64,000 nucleotides of DNA from Lysobacter sp. (GCA_008015835.1 SSGH01000007.1:1-64000); one strand, 5' to 3'; positions 45,044-55,052 are shown, counted from the first letter of the stretch. Notes: generated by a model not told the origin, from the letters alone. Made by a program: numbers and translations.

Positions 45044-48000
45044 TCACGCATGCCCACCCACCGGCGGCGTCTTCGCCTCCAACTCGGCGAGTCGATGCTT
45101 CACCGCCTCCGGCGAACGCGTGAAGCGCGCCAGCAGCAGATAGAACGCCGGCACCACGAACAGCGACAGCAGCGTCGAGAACGCGACGCCGAAGATCACC
45201 ACAATGCCGATCGTGGCGCGACTGCCCGAGCCCGGGCCGCCGGCGAGGACCAACGGCACCGCGCCGACCACGGTCGCGACCGAGGTCATCATGATCGGGC
45301 GCAGACGCACCGCGCAGGATTCTAGAATCGCGTCGCGAATCGACTGGCCTTCGTCGCGCAATTGGTTCGCGAACTCGACGATCAAGATGCCGTTCTTCGC
45401 CGCCAACCCGACCAACATCACGATGCCGATTTGGCTGAACAAGTTGAGCGTGCTGCCCGCGATCCACAGCCCCAGCAGCGCGCCGAGCACGCCGAGCGGC
45501 ACCGTCAGCATGATCGTGGCCGGATGCACGAAACTCTCGAACTGCGCGGCCAGCACCAAGTACACGATCAACAACGCCATCGCGAACGTCAGCAACACCG
45601 CGCCGCCGGCTTTTTGGAACTCGCGCGATTCGCCTTTCCAATCGATCTGTGCGGTGTCGGGCAATTCCTCGCGCACGACCTGCTCGGCCCACGCGACCGC
45701 GTCGCCCATGCGATACCCCGGCGACAAGCCGGCGGAGATCGTGATCGCGCGCAAGCGGTTGAAGCGGTTGAGACTGCCGGCCTCGGCCAATTCGGTCAGC
45801 GACACCACGTTCGAGAGCGGCACCAGTTCGCCGCTGCGCGCGCGCACTTGGATCGCCGACAGATCGCTCGGCGTCGCGCGCACTTCGCGGCCCGCCTGCA
45901 GAATCACATCGTATTCTTCGCCGTTGTCGACGTACGTGGTGACGCGGCGGCCGCCCATCATCGTTTCCAGCGTGCGGCCGATTTCGCTCACCGACACGCC
46001 CAGGTCGGAGGCGCGCGCGCGATCGATCACCACGCGCATCTGCGGCCGCGTTTCTTTGTAATCGGAATCGACCGCAAAAAACTGCGGGTTCTGCTCCATC
46101 CGCGCCATCACGCGATCGCGCCATTGCGCCAATTCGCCGTATTCGGGCCCGCCCAGCACCAACTGGAACGGCTGGCCGCCGCCGCGCGTCAATCCGGTGC
46201 GCACCTGCGGATTCACGCGCACGCCCGGCAAACCGGCGAGTTCCTTGCGCACCTGTTGCACCACGTCGTCGGTGGTGACCGTGCGCTTATTCCAATCCTG
46301 CAGAAAGACGATGGCCTGTCCGGTGTGCATCTCTTCGCTGGCGCCGAAGCCGCCGGGCACGCGCGTGTTCACGCGCTGGATCGACTTGCCCTCGCCCACG
46401 TCTTTGAGCAACACCGATTCGACTTTCTGGATCTGCGCGACGCTGTAATCGAAGCCCGCGCCTTCCGGGCCCACCATCGACGCGAAGAACACGCCGCGAT
46501 CCTCCGGCGGCGCCAATTCGCTAGGCACCATACGGAACAACACCACGCTGGCCGCCATCGCGCCGACCATCAAGACGGCGAACAGCCAGAAGCGCTGCAC
46601 GCTGCGTTCGAGCAGGGTCTTGTAGCCGCGGGTGAGCGCATCGAAGCGGCGCTGAATCCAAGCGTTCAGGCGGCTTTGCCGCTCGGCGCCGTGCGCGCGC
46701 ACCAACTTCGAGCACATCATCGGCGTGAGCGTGAGCGCGACGAAGGCGGAAATCGCGACCGCCGCCGCCAACGCGACCGACAATTCGCGGAACAAGCGCC
46801 CGGTGTTGCCTTCGAGGAACCCGATCGGCAAAAACACCGCGACCAGCACGGCCGTGGTGGAAATCACCGCGAACGCGACCTGCTTTGTGCCGCGTTTGGC
46901 GGCGACCAGGGCCGGCTCGCCCAGATCGGCGCGGCGCTGCACGTTCTCCAACACCACGATCGCATCGTCCACCACCAAGCCGATGCACAGCACCAGCGCG
47001 AGCAAGGTGAGCAGATTGATCGAGAATCCGAACGCGTACAGCGCGATGAACGCGGCGATCAAACACACCGGCACCGTCACCGCCGGAATCAACGCGGCGC
47101 GCGCGCTGCCGAGGAACAGCCAGATCACGATCAGCACCAGGGCGATCGCCTCGAACAAGGTCTTCCACACTTGTTTCACCGCGGCGTCGATGAACACGGT
47201 CGTGTCGAAGGCGACGAAGATGCGGGTGCCGTCGGGCAGGCTCTTCTGGATTTTTTCGGCTTCGGCGCGCGCGGCGCGGGCCACGTCGAGGCTGTTCGCG
47301 GTCGAGGTCTTGACGATACCCAGGCCCACGTTCGGCGTGCCGTTGCTGCGGAAATACGCGCGGCGTTCGGACGAGGCCAGCTCCACCTTCGCCACGTCGC
47401 CCAATCGCACGATGTAACCGTCGCTGCCTTTGCCCAGCGGAATCTGCGCGAAATCGTCGGATTTGCGATAGCTGCGCTCCACCCGCAGCGTGAAATCGCG
47501 CGCCTGCGATTCGATGCGGCCGGCCGGCAGTTCGATGTTCTCGCTGCGCAACGCGCTTTCGACATCGCTCGCGGTCAAGCCGCGCGCGGCCAGCGCGTCG
47601 CGATCCAACCACACTCGCATCGCATAACGCTGCTGCCCGCCGACGCGCACCTGCGAGACGCCATCGAGCGACGACAAGCGATCGACGACATAGCGGTCGG
47701 CGTAATCGGTGAGCTGCAGCGTATCCATCGCGGTCGAACTCATGTTCAACCACAGAATCACTTCCGAATCGCTGTCGGCCTTCTGCACTTCCGGCGGATC
47801 GGCCTCTTCGGGTAAGCGGCCGGAGACGCGGCTCACCGCATCGCGTACGTCGTTCGCCGCCGCTTCGATATCGCGCGACAGCGTGAATTCGATGGTGACC
47901 GATGCGCGGCCGTTGACGCTGCGCGACTGCAGCGTTTCGATGCCTTCGATACCGGCGAGCGCGTCTTCCAAGACCTGCGTGACGCGCGTTTCGACGACGC

Positions 48001-48169
48001 CGGCCGACGCGCCGGGATAGGTCACGTCCACCGACACCACGGGCGGATCGATGGCGGGCAATTCGCGCAGCGTCAAGCGCGTGTACGCCATCCCGCCCAG
48101 CACGATCAACAGCAGGCTGAGGACGACGGCGAAGACCGGGCGTTCGATCGAGACGTCGGACAGGCGCAT
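45044..48169 (-). CDS. RND efflux pump, inner-membrane transporter (HAE1 family)
   Basis: A 1041-aa proton-driven exporter with the RND layout: TM1 (FAVVLSLLLIVLGGMAY), a large periplasmic loop, TM2-6, second loop, TM8-12. The proton-relay Asp pair is in CIGLVVDDAIVVLENVQRR and the porter domain motif GVSQVRVGGQQRYAMRVWLD is present. Substrate cannot be read from sequence; it could export drugs or endogenous compounds. It starts 3 bp after the adaptor gene. No outer-membrane TolC-type gene or local regulator is present. Confidence 0.94.
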   Translation of the reverse strand: MRLSDVSIERPVFAVVLSLLLIVLGGMAYTRLTLRELPAIDPPVVSVDVTYPGASAGVVETRVTQVLEDALAGIEGIETLQSRSVNGRASVTIEFTLSRDIEAAANDVRDAVSRVSGRLPEEADPPEVQKADSDSEVILWLNMSSTAMDTLQLTDYADRYVVDRLSSLDGVSQVRVGGQQRYAMRVWLDRDALAARGLTASDVESALRSENIELPAGRIESQARDFTLRVERSYRKSDDFAQIPLGKGSDGYIVRLGDVAKVELASSERRAYFRSNGTPNVGLGIVKTSTANSLDVARAARAEAEKIQKSLPDGTRIFVAFDTTVFIDAAVKQVWKTLFEAIALVLIVIWLFLGSARAALIPAVTVPVCLIAAFIALYAFGFSINLLTLLALVLCIGLVVDDAIVVLENVQRRADLGEPALVAAKRGTKQVAFAVISTTAVLVAVFLPIGFLEGNTGRLFRELSVALAAAVAISAFVALTLTPMMCSKLVRAHGAERQSRLNAWIQRRFDALTRGYKTLLERSVQRFWLFAVLMVGAMAASVVLFRMVPSELAPPEDRGVFFASMVGPEGAGFDYSVAQIQKVESVLLKDVGEGKSIQRVNTRVPGGFGASEEMHTGQAIVFLQDWNKRTVTTDDVVQQVRKELAGLPGVRVNPQVRTGLTRGGGQPFQLVLGGPEYGELAQWRDRVMARMEQNPQFFAVDSDYKETRPQMRVVIDRARASDLGVSVSEIGRTLETMMGGRRVTTYVDNGEEYDVILQAGREVRATPSDLSAIQVRARSGELVPLSNVVSLTELAEAGSLNRFNRLRAITISAGLSPGYRMGDAVAWAEQVVREELPDTAQIDWKGESREFQKAGGAVLLTFAMALLIVYLVLAAQFESFVHPATIMLTVPLGVLGALLGLWIAGSTLNLFSQIGIVMLVGLAAKNGILIVEFANQLRDEGQSIRDAILESCAVRLRPIMMTSVATVVGAVPLVLAGGPGSGSRATIGIVVIFGVAFSTLLSLFVVPAFYLLLARFTRSPEAVKHRLAELEAKTPPVGGHA

Positions 48170-48172
48170 GGC

Positions 48173-49429
48173 TTAACGGCCCGTCGCGGCGGGGGAGGTA
48201 GCCGTCGATCCTCCGCTCGCGGCGGTGGGCGGGGCATTCGTGGGCGGCGCATTCGCGGGCATCGCAGGCGACGCAGGGCTGGACGCGGCATCGGCCGCTA
48301 TCTTCGCCGCGCTTTCGCTGATCTTCGCGCCCGGACGCAGTTTGCCGGTGCCTTCGACGACGATGCGGTCGCCGATCGACGCACCGCTCGCGATTTCGGC
48401 GCGGCCTTCGCTACGCGCGGCGATCGTCACCGGCACTTGTTCGACGCTGTCGTCGTCCTTCACGCGATAGAGGAAACTTTCGCGCCCGACCTGCACCACC
48501 GCGATTTCCGGCACCAACAGCGCCTCGCGCTCGCTGCCGGCCAATTCGACGTTCACCAACATGCCGGGGCGCAGCACGCGATCGACGTTCGGAAAATCCG
48601 CGCGCACCAACGCCGCGCGCGCCACCGGATCGAGTCGCGTGTCGACGATCGACACGAGGCCCGCGAACGTGCGGCCCGGATAACCGGCGACGGTGCCGGT
48701 CACGCGCGCGCCCGCGGCGGCGCGACCGAGCTGCGATTCGGGCAAGGGAAAATCGACGTACACGCGCTCCAGCGCGTCGAGCGTGGCGATCGCGGTGCCG
48801 GGCGTGACCAACGCGCCCGGGCTGACTTGGCGCAAGCCCAACACGCCGGCGAACGGCGCGCGGATCACGCGATCGGACAACTGCGCGCGAATCTGCGCGA
48901 CGCGCGCGTTCGCGGCGTCGCGCGCGGCGCGCTGATTATCGAGCTGGGCGCGCGCGATGAGCTGTTGCTCGGCCAGTTCGCGTTGACGCCGGAACAGACG
49001 CTCCGCTTCGTCGGCCGCGGCCTGCGCTTCGGCCAGCGCGGCTTCCTGCTGCCGCTGCGACAGCGTCACCAGCGGCGCGCCCGCGGCGACGGTGTCGCCG
49101 CTGTCGAAATGCACCTGCTGCACGATCTCGCTGACTTTCGCGGTGACCGTGACCGATTCGCGCGCCTTGACCGTACCGATGGCGCTGTAGCGCTCGGCGA
49201 AGCGCTCGGGACGCAAGCGCAGCGTGGTGACCGCTGTGGGGCGATCGCCGCCGCCTTGGCCGCCCGGCCCGCCGCCCGCTTTCGCGCCGGCATTGCCGCC
49301 GTTGCCCGCGGCCGGGTCGCCGCCGCATGCGGCGAGCGCGCTCGTCAACGCCGCGGCGAACATCCATCGCGTCCAGCACCGCCGGGCGGCTTGCGATGCG
49401 GAGTCGACGGAGACATGCGGATAGGCCAT
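48173..49429 (-). CDS. RND efflux periplasmic adaptor (membrane fusion protein), lipoprotein
   Basis: A 418-aa adaptor. A signal with lipobox TSALAAC is followed by a Gly-rich linker, then the barrel and lipoyl halves (HFDSGDTVAAGAPLVTLSQ; LSDRVIRAPFAGVLGLRQVS) around a coiled-coil hairpin (EAALAEAQAAADEAERLFRRQ). A membrane-proximal domain and an Ala/Pro-rich tail follow. It links the inner-membrane pump to a TolC-like channel encoded elsewhere. First gene of the pair. Confidence 0.92.
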   Translation of the reverse strand: MAYPHVSVDSASQAARRCWTRWMFAAALTSALAACGGDPAAGNGGNAGAKAGGGPGGQGGGDRPTAVTTLRLRPERFAERYSAIGTVKARESVTVTAKVSEIVQQVHFDSGDTVAAGAPLVTLSQRQQEAALAEAQAAADEAERLFRRQRELAEQQLIARAQLDNQRAARDAANARVAQIRAQLSDRVIRAPFAGVLGLRQVSPGALVTPGTAIATLDALERVYVDFPLPESQLGRAAAGARVTGTVAGYPGRTFAGLVSIVDTRLDPVARAALVRADFPNVDRVLRPGMLVNVELAGSEREALLVPEIAVVQVGRESFLYRVKDDDSVEQVPVTIAARSEGRAEIASGASIGDRIVVEGTGKLRPGAKISESAAKIAADAASSPASPAMPANAPPTNAPPTAASGGSTATSPAATGR

Positions 49430-49782
49430 GGGCGCGAACTTCGGCGAAAGACGCGCGAGATTGTAAGGCCGCGAGCGTGATCCGCAGCCAAATCGAGCGC
49501 ATCGCCGTGGGAGATAACGGTACTTTTAGGCCGTTTTCGCGTCGCGTTCCCATGTCACCGCCGTATCGCCATGACTTTCGGCATAGATGCTCGAATCCAT
49601 GAGCAGCTCCGACTCTCCCGCACTCGCAGCCGCAAGCGGTCGCGGCGACAAGGCGATCGAGACGCGAAGCGCTACTTGAGACCACGCATGCGACGACACC
49701 CACAGCGAATGCGCTCCGAGGATTCGCACTTGGACTCACGCCTGCCGCGCGAATCGACCGTTACGGTCGGCGCATGCGTCGG
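49430..49782. other. Gap between adaptor gene and 49783 gene
   Basis: 353 bp with no convincing gene. Two overlapping ORFs of about 67-71 codons on opposite strands (49526-49729 minus, 49571-49786 plus) lack signal peptides, ribosome sites or family motifs. The promoter of the efflux operon should lie near 49440-49520. Confidence 0.4.
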
Positions 49783-49989
49783 CTAACGGCCGCTGGAGAC
49801 GATGCGCGCGGAATACATCGCGTTCCGCGGGAACAGATTCTTGCCGTCGACGGAGATTTTCGAGCGGGCCGGCGAGCCGCGCTGCTCGCAACGTAGCCGC
49901 AGTTCGGCCGCGTTCGCGCACGCGGCGACCAGCGACAGACCGACGACGAGCGACAGAGCGGAGCGGATGGAAAGTGTCGAGGGAACCAT
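49783..49989 (-). CDS. Small periplasmic protein, unknown
   Basis: A 68-aa protein with a clear signal peptide (SIRSALSLVVGLSLVAACANA) and a short basic mature part with one Cys (LRLRCEQRGSPARSKISVDG). AGGAG lies 6 nt upstream of the ATG at 49989. No family is recognised. The cleavage site is ANA-A; the Cys in VAAC could alternatively be lipidated. Confidence 0.6.
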   Translation of the reverse strand: MVPSTLSIRSALSLVVGLSLVAACANAAELRLRCEQRGSPARSKISVDGKNLFPRNAMYSARIVSSGR

Positions 49990-50147
49990 AGCGGACTCCT
50001 GGGCGCGCCATGCAGCGTGGCGGAACGGGGGCTGCCCCCGGAAAACGCGACAGGGCCGGTTTTTATTCCACGGCCTCGCCCGCATGCGCGCGCGGGGCGG
50101 CGGCTGGCGTACCATCGCCAGACCGCATACCGCCGACCCGAAACCCG

Positions 50148-50768
50148 ATGGCGCCCTCATCGCGCAATCTGATCCTCGCCAACGCCCTCACCCTCACGCT
50201 CGCGCTGATCTTCGACTGGGAAGCGAGCTGGCTGATGTGGACCTATTGGGTGCAGAGCCTGGTGGTCGGTTGGTACGCGCGCAAACGCATGCTCGCGCTG
50301 ACGCGATTCAGCACCGAAGGTTTCACGTCCAACGGCCAACGCGTCCCGGAGGACGAAAGCGGCAAACGCTCGACCGCGAACTTCTTCGCCATCCACTACG
50401 GCTTCTTCCATCTCGCCTATCTCGTCTTCCTGGCGTCCCAGCATCGCGTGGACGGCTGGCGAGATTTGTTGATCCTGCTCGCGTGCGGCGTGTCGTTCGT
50501 GTATTCGCAGCGCGCGACCTACGCGGCGCAGCACGCTTCCGACCTGCGCGGCAAACCGAACTTGGGCGCGCTGATGTTCACGCCCTATCTGCGCATCCTG
50601 CCGATGCATCTGGCGATCATCTTCGGCGGCGGCGCGGCGGGCGGGCCGGCGCTGCTGATCTTCTTCACCGCGCTGAAAACCGCGTCGGACATCGGCTTGG
50701 ACGCGATCGATCGCCGAATGGCGGCGAAAAGCGCCGAGAAATCGGCGGTGCCGACCGTAGTGGAGTGA
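50148..50768 (+). CDS. DUF6498-type membrane protein
   Basis: A 206-aa membrane protein with about five hydrophobic segments. Recognisable family elements are SWLMWTYWVQSLVVGWYARKRML, FFAIHYGFFHLAYLVFL, and the end MHLAIIFGG ... LIFFTALKTASDIGLDAIDR. DUF6498 function is unknown. ATG at 50148; the frame is open further upstream through the neighbouring promoter. Confidence 0.75.
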   Translation: MAPSSRNLILANALTLTLALIFDWEASWLMWTYWVQSLVVGWYARKRMLALTRFSTEGFTSNGQRVPEDESGKRSTANFFAIHYGFFHLAYLVFLASQHRVDGWRDLLILLACGVSFVYSQRATYAAQHASDLRGKPNLGALMFTPYLRILPMHLAIIFGGGAAGGPALLIFFTALKTASDIGLDAIDRRMAAKSAEKSAVPTVVE

Positions 50769-50856
50769 TCGCGCGCGCGATCGGGCGGAGCGCGTAGAGG
50801 TCAGGCGACGCGACGAGGCGACCTGCGCGAGCGCGCAGGCCGTGCGTTGTCGCCCA

Positions 50857-51441
50857 TCAGTGCGGATTGACCACGTACAGCGCCGTGCGGCCGTCCTGCT
50901 TCCTGGCCCACACGACGCCGTGTCCGATCATCGCGCCGTCGTCGCGACAAAACACCACCGCCGGATCGGCGTCCAACACCGCTTGCCGCGTCGGGCCGCC
51001 GAATACCTTCGCGTACTGTTTGCGCAGCGCCGCCGCATTCGCGATCTTCAGCGGCTTCTTGCCGCTGCGATTCACGCGAAGCGGAAATTCCACCAGTGCG
51101 GCGAGACGTTCGGCATCGTTCGCCTCCAGCGCACGGGTCAATGCACCGAAAAAAACGCGGTAGTCGTCGTAGCTGCCGGTCTCGGCGCTGCAGGTCGATT
51201 CGGAGACGACGTTCCCGGCCGCGTCTTCCACCGTCACCAGGTCGATCGCGCCCTGCTCGCGCACGCTGCCGTCGTCCGCATGCACCGAAGCGTGCGATTG
51301 CCGTTCGACCAACACGCGGCCGTTCTTGGCGGCGATCGTACGAACCGCCTCGGTCTCATGCGCCGAGGCATGGCCCGCGAAGAGCGCCAGCGCACAGGCG
51401 ACGGAGAGACAACGAACGGCGAACGGAACGCGCTGGAGCAT
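50857..51441 (-). CDS. Secreted protein of unknown function
   Basis: A 194-aa protein with signal peptide (LSVACALALFAGHASAH, cleavage ASA-H). The mature part has a beta-rich first half (GRVLVERQSHASVHADDGSV). A second half resembles a small alpha+beta NTF2-like fold (YDDYRVFFGALTRALEANDA ... LVEFPLRV). Two Cys residues (ESTCSAE, VVFCRDD) may pair. The fold assignment is by eye only. Confidence 0.6.
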   Translation of the reverse strand: MLQRVPFAVRCLSVACALALFAGHASAHETEAVRTIAAKNGRVLVERQSHASVHADDGSVREQGAIDLVTVEDAAGNVVSESTCSAETGSYDDYRVFFGALTRALEANDAERLAALVEFPLRVNRSGKKPLKIANAAALRKQYAKVFGGPTRQAVLDADPAVVFCRDDGAMIGHGVVWARKQDGRTALYVVNPH

Positions 51442-51542
51442 GACGGGAAAATCCTGAGAGTGAGAAAACCGTCGCGAACGCAGGCGCGAACGCGCCGCCG
51501 ACCGCGAAACATGCGTCCGCCGACGCGGGCGCCATCGAAACG

Positions 51543-51920
51543 TCAGCGCATCGAATGCAAACCGACTTTATTGCCTTCGCTATCGATGAAGTGCGCGAAA
51601 AATCCGAAACCGTTGCCGATCTCGGTCTTCGGCACGGCGACAGAACCGCCGGCGCTCGCTACGCGCGCCAACATCGGCGACAAATCGTCGCCGGCGTTCA
51701 AGTAGACGATGGTGCCCTGCTGCGAAGGCGTCGCGTTCTCGTCGCGCACGATCGCGCCGCCGACGGCCTCCTGATCCGAAGACAGAAAACCCAAGGTGAC
51801 CGGGCCCATTTCCATGGTGTCGATCGCGCGACCGAGCACCGCTTCGTAAAACGCTTTCGCGCGCGCGAAATCCACGACCGGGATTTCGAACCAATTGATC
51901 GCATGCGGACTGGCGGACAT
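51543..51920 (-). CDS. VOC (glyoxalase/bleomycin-resistance) family protein
   Basis: A 125-aa one-domain VOC protein. It begins with the typical INWFEIPVVDFARAKAFYEAVLG, has GAIVRDENATPS and QGTIVYLNAGDDLSPMLARV, and ends FGFFAHFIDSEGNKVGLHS. Similar proteins are often annotated as YdhR/PhnB-like or 'glyoxalase'; the reaction is unknown. The ATG at 51920 is preferred over 51926 because AGGAG lies 8 nt before it. Confidence 0.87.
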   Translation of the reverse strand: MSASPHAINWFEIPVVDFARAKAFYEAVLGRAIDTMEMGPVTLGFLSSDQEAVGGAIVRDENATPSQQGTIVYLNAGDDLSPMLARVASAGGSVAVPKTEIGNGFGFFAHFIDSEGNKVGLHSMR

Positions 51921-52089
51921 ACGCATTCTCCTGTCGGGAAAAGAATCGAACGAAATGTCGCGTCGCCGCGCTGGCCGTCGCCGATAAGCGGCGGCGTCTT
52001 ACGCCGTGCGATGACGCCCGCGACGCGGCGCTCATCGCCTCGATCCGCTGCCGCACGCCGAAGCGCGCGGCAGCGTCGCTCTCAACGAA

Positions 52090-53094
52090 TCAGCCTTCCC
52101 ACTTGCCCAGCGCGGCCATGCCGTTGTCGCGGGCGCGGGCGTAGACGGTGTCCTGCGCCTTGGCGAAGTTGCCGACGAGATCCTGCGACCACAGCTTCAG
52201 CGCGGCCGACTGCATCGCGCGGCCGTAGGAGAACGACAGCGGCCACGGCAGCGGGCCCATCTGGTTCATCGCATTGAGGTGCGCGGTGGCGTCCTCGTCG
52301 CTCTGGCCGCCGGAGAGGAACACGATGCCCGGCAGGATCGCCGGCACCGCCGACTTCAGGCACATCACCGTGCTTTCGGCCACTTCGTCCACCGACGCCT
52401 GTTCGGCGCAGTCCTTACCGGACACCACCATCGAGGCTTTGAGAATCGTGCCTTCCAGCATCACGTTGAACTGATAGAGCGCATCGAACAGCGCGCGCAG
52501 CGTGACTTCGGTGACTTCGTAGCAGGTTTCGATGTCGTGGTCGCCGTCCATCAGCACTTCGGGCTCCACCATCGGCACCAAACCGCATTCCTGGCACAGC
52601 GCGGCGTAGCGCGCGAGCGCATGCGCGTTAGCGTCGATGCAGGCGCTGGACGGCGCGTCTTCGCTGATGGTGATCACCGCGCGCCACTTGGCGAACTTCG
52701 CGCCGAGCTTGGCGTATTCCTTCAAGCGGTCGCGCAGGCCGTCGAGGCCTTCGGTGACCACTTCGCCCGGGAAGCCGGCCAGCGGGTGCGTGCCCTTGTC
52801 GACTTTGATGCCCGGGATGATGCCGTTGTCCATCATCACCTTCGTGAACGGCACGCCGTCCTTGGTGGACTGACGGATGGTTTCGTCGAACAGAATCGCG
52901 CCGGAGATGTGCTCGTTGAGCTTCGGCGTGGTCAGCAACAGCTCGCGGTAGGCGCGACGGTTCTCTTCGGTGTTGGGAATGCCCACCGCCTCGAACCGCT
53001 TGGCGATGGTGCTATTGGATTCGTCGATGGCGATGATGCCCTTACCCGGCGCGACCATCGCGCGGGCGGTTTCGGCAAGCTGTTCGATGCTCAT
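52090..53094 (-). CDS. fbaB: Class I fructose-bisphosphate aldolase
   Basis: Glycolytic and gluconeogenic aldolase, 334 aa, of the eukaryote-like class I type. Motifs are GKGIIAIDESNSTIAKRFE, KWRAVITISEDAPSS, MVEPEVLMDGDHD, and the Schiff-base Lys in EGTILKASMVV. FLSGGQSDEDATAHLNAMN is the phosphate-binding region. The start at 53094 is 14 codons inside the longer frame and has GGAGG-like sequence upstream (CCTCCCCAT in reverse). In related genomes it sits close to pgk and pyk; here about 5.3 kb of accessory genes separate it from pyk. Confidence 0.95.
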   Translation of the reverse strand: MSIEQLAETARAMVAPGKGIIAIDESNSTIAKRFEAVGIPNTEENRRAYRELLLTTPKLNEHISGAILFDETIRQSTKDGVPFTKVMMDNGIIPGIKVDKGTHPLAGFPGEVVTEGLDGLRDRLKEYAKLGAKFAKWRAVITISEDAPSSACIDANAHALARYAALCQECGLVPMVEPEVLMDGDHDIETCYEVTEVTLRALFDALYQFNVMLEGTILKASMVVSGKDCAEQASVDEVAESTVMCLKSAVPAILPGIVFLSGGQSDEDATAHLNAMNQMGPLPWPLSFSYGRAMQSAALKLWSQDLVGNFAKAQDTVYARARDNGMAALGKWEG

Positions 53095-53313
53095 GGGGAG
53101 GTCCTGGTGTGGGGCGGGCGGCGGAAAGACGCGCATTATACCCGCTCGCCCCGGGCCGAACCCTATGCGAAATCAATCGCTTGGCCGATTTCGCCGGGTT
53201 TTGGAAACCTCGCGCCGATAGGCGGCGACTCGCGCGCCCGTCGCCTGCGCGCCGCACGGCCCCGGGCGAACGCCCGAGGCCGTGCGCGTTGCGATCGGAG
53301 TGCGAATCCGACG

Positions 53314-53787
53314 TCAGAGCGGGCAGAGCTGCTGCAGTTCGTAGTACTGCAGTTCGCTCGGCACGATGCCGTAGCCCAGGCCTTGGGTCAGGCCTTGCGC
53401 ATCGACGTACGACACTTCGATCGACACCCGCGGGTAATCGCCGATCGACACCGCGCCGTGGATGCTCTTGGCGCCGGTGCGCAGGTTGTAGCTGTCGATC
53501 GCGGTCTTGAAACGCGAGTTGGCGACCGAGTTGCTGGTCAACGTGCGCAGCGAACGCAGATTGGTGTCGAACACGAACTCGATGTTGGTCGGGCCGTAGG
53601 TGTTGACGTTGGTCGGGTAGTACGCCGGCTTCGAACTCCAGTAGTGGTTGATGACCCGCTGCTGGCATTGCTGCAGATTCGGCATGGCGGTGAGCGCGTT
53701 GACGCGACCCAGCGACTGCCAATTCGCCGCCGAGGCGCTTCCGACGAACGACGCCGCGACGAGGGCCGCGATCAAGTACTTCTTCAT
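53314..53787 (-). CDS. Secreted protein of unknown function
   Basis: A 157-aa protein with a signal peptide (KKYLIAALVAASFVGSASA, cleavage ASA-A) and a perfect AAGGAGGAG ribosome site 6 nt before the ATG at 53787. The mature part is Tyr/Asn/Ser-rich and mostly beta (YYPTNVNTYGPTNIEFVFDT), with Cys at both ends (LQQCQQ, QQLCPL) that could pair. No family is recognised. It begins the accessory stretch after the aldolase gene. Confidence 0.75.
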   Translation of the reverse strand: MKKYLIAALVAASFVGSASAANWQSLGRVNALTAMPNLQQCQQRVINHYWSSKPAYYPTNVNTYGPTNIEFVFDTNLRSLRTLTSNSVANSRFKTAIDSYNLRTGAKSIHGAVSIGDYPRVSIEVSYVDAQGLTQGLGYGIVPSELQYYELQQLCPL

Positions 53788-54313
53788 GCAAAACTCCTCC
53801 TTCGTGGTTGAGAGCGAGCGCGACGCGTTCTGGACATCCGAACGGCGGCGCGAGAGCGTTTCCGCGTTGCGCATCGGCCTATCGACTCGAACGATGCCGT
53901 CGATCAAGCGATGGCGCCGACATCGAAGAGCCATGGCGCGATGCGCGCAAACATCGTCCGCGAAGTGACGGCACACCCGCCGCCGGGTCTACGCAGACGA
54001 TACCGATCCGCCGCTGCGCGGCTTGCGCATCGGACATATGCGAGAAACATTTGGAAACATCCGCGGCGACGGACCAGAGACCACATTACCGGAGCGGTGT
54101 CTCAGGGATTGCGCCTGGAGCATCGACGCCAGCGCAAGAGAAAACGCGGCGGCATTCGCGATCGGATTTCGGTCAGGATGTCGCTCAGAATAAATGTCAT
54201 TGCGAGCGAAGCGGCGAACTCGATTTTTCGATTGCTATGGGCAATAAAACAGGTGCGTCGCTGCGTAAGGAACGACAGAATCTTCGAGAAATGGCGGGTT
54301 TTTCGATTGTCGA
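53788..54313. other. 526-bp gap without a convincing gene
   Basis: ORFs crossing it (for example 53911-54507 plus) have no family motifs and read antisense into the TonB-like gene. It includes a run ATTGCGAGCGAAGCGGCG (about 54199-54216), a form often seen in proteobacterial intergenic repeats, and an AT-rich stretch to 54310. A promoter for the 53787 gene should lie close to its start. Confidence 0.4.
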
Positions 54314-54886
54314 TCAGGGAACCGGAAGATCGATCTCCGGCGCGACCTCGATCTCCGGATCCTTACGCATATCGCGCGCGTTCACCCACGCGGGCAGATC
54401 GGCGATCTCGCAACTCGGCCGTAAACGCTCGATGGCCGCTTTTTGTTTCGGTCCGTCCAGTTTCGACCACAATCCGCGCCCGAAGACAGGGATCGCCAGT
54501 ACGGTAAACACTTCCGTGCGATTCGGATTCTCGGCGGCGGGCGAATACTTCGGCAGCGCGGACGCGGCGCGGCTGATCGCGATGCCGAGTTCGCGCCCGC
54601 GCTTCGGCTTCGCGTCTTTGCCGAACGCCAAGCGCAGCGGGCGCGCCGCCGTCACCTGCCCGCCGCGATCGATCACGAATCCGATCGCGATGCATCCGAA
54701 CGCGGTTTCGCGCTTATCGCCGACTTGCATCGATTCGACGCCGGGCTCCATGCGCCAGTAGCGATCGAGTTCGGCGGCATCGACGATGGTCAAACCGGCG
54801 GCGCTGACACTGCCGGCATAGGCCGTCGCTGTCGCCAGCGTCGTCGACAGCATCCATCGCTTCGCGCGCGACCGATTGAGGTTCAT
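54314..54886 (-). CDS. Secreted protein with TonB-C-like pattern
   Basis: A 190-aa protein with an N-terminal signal (RWMLSTTLATATAYAGSVSA). The segment CIAIGFVIDRGGQVTAARPL resembles the start of the TonB C-terminal domain (VRFTIDADGRV-type), though Pro-rich spanning regions and the N-terminal anchor of true TonB are missing. Two Cys (FGCIAIG, PSCEIAD) are present. Such proteins occur as 'energy transducer TonB-like' orphans in Xanthomonadaceae. The start at 54886 is chosen for the signal. Confidence 0.6.
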   Translation of the reverse strand: MNLNRSRAKRWMLSTTLATATAYAGSVSAAGLTIVDAAELDRYWRMEPGVESMQVGDKRETAFGCIAIGFVIDRGGQVTAARPLRLAFGKDAKPKRGRELGIAISRAASALPKYSPAAENPNRTEVFTVLAIPVFGRGLWSKLDGPKQKAAIERLRPSCEIADLPAWVNARDMRKDPEIEVAPEIDLPVP

Positions 54887-55052
54887 ACGATCGTTCTCCG
54901 TACGTCGTGAGTGCCGATACGCGTCGCTCGCACCGTCGAGGGCATGACGCATTCGAGCGAATGCTTTACCCATCGTGCAAAGTGTACAAGACCTCAGCCG
55001 CGGCCTGTACGGCAGATGGGAACGACCACGATCATTCGACGCCAGGCGTGCG

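Noticed and set aside
49526-49786. Two overlapping 67-71 codon ORFs on opposite strands
   Set aside because: No signal peptide, motif or ribosome site; neither is favoured.
53911-54507. 198-codon plus-strand ORF in the island
   Set aside because: Arg-rich, crosses the gap and reads antisense into the TonB-like gene; no motifs.
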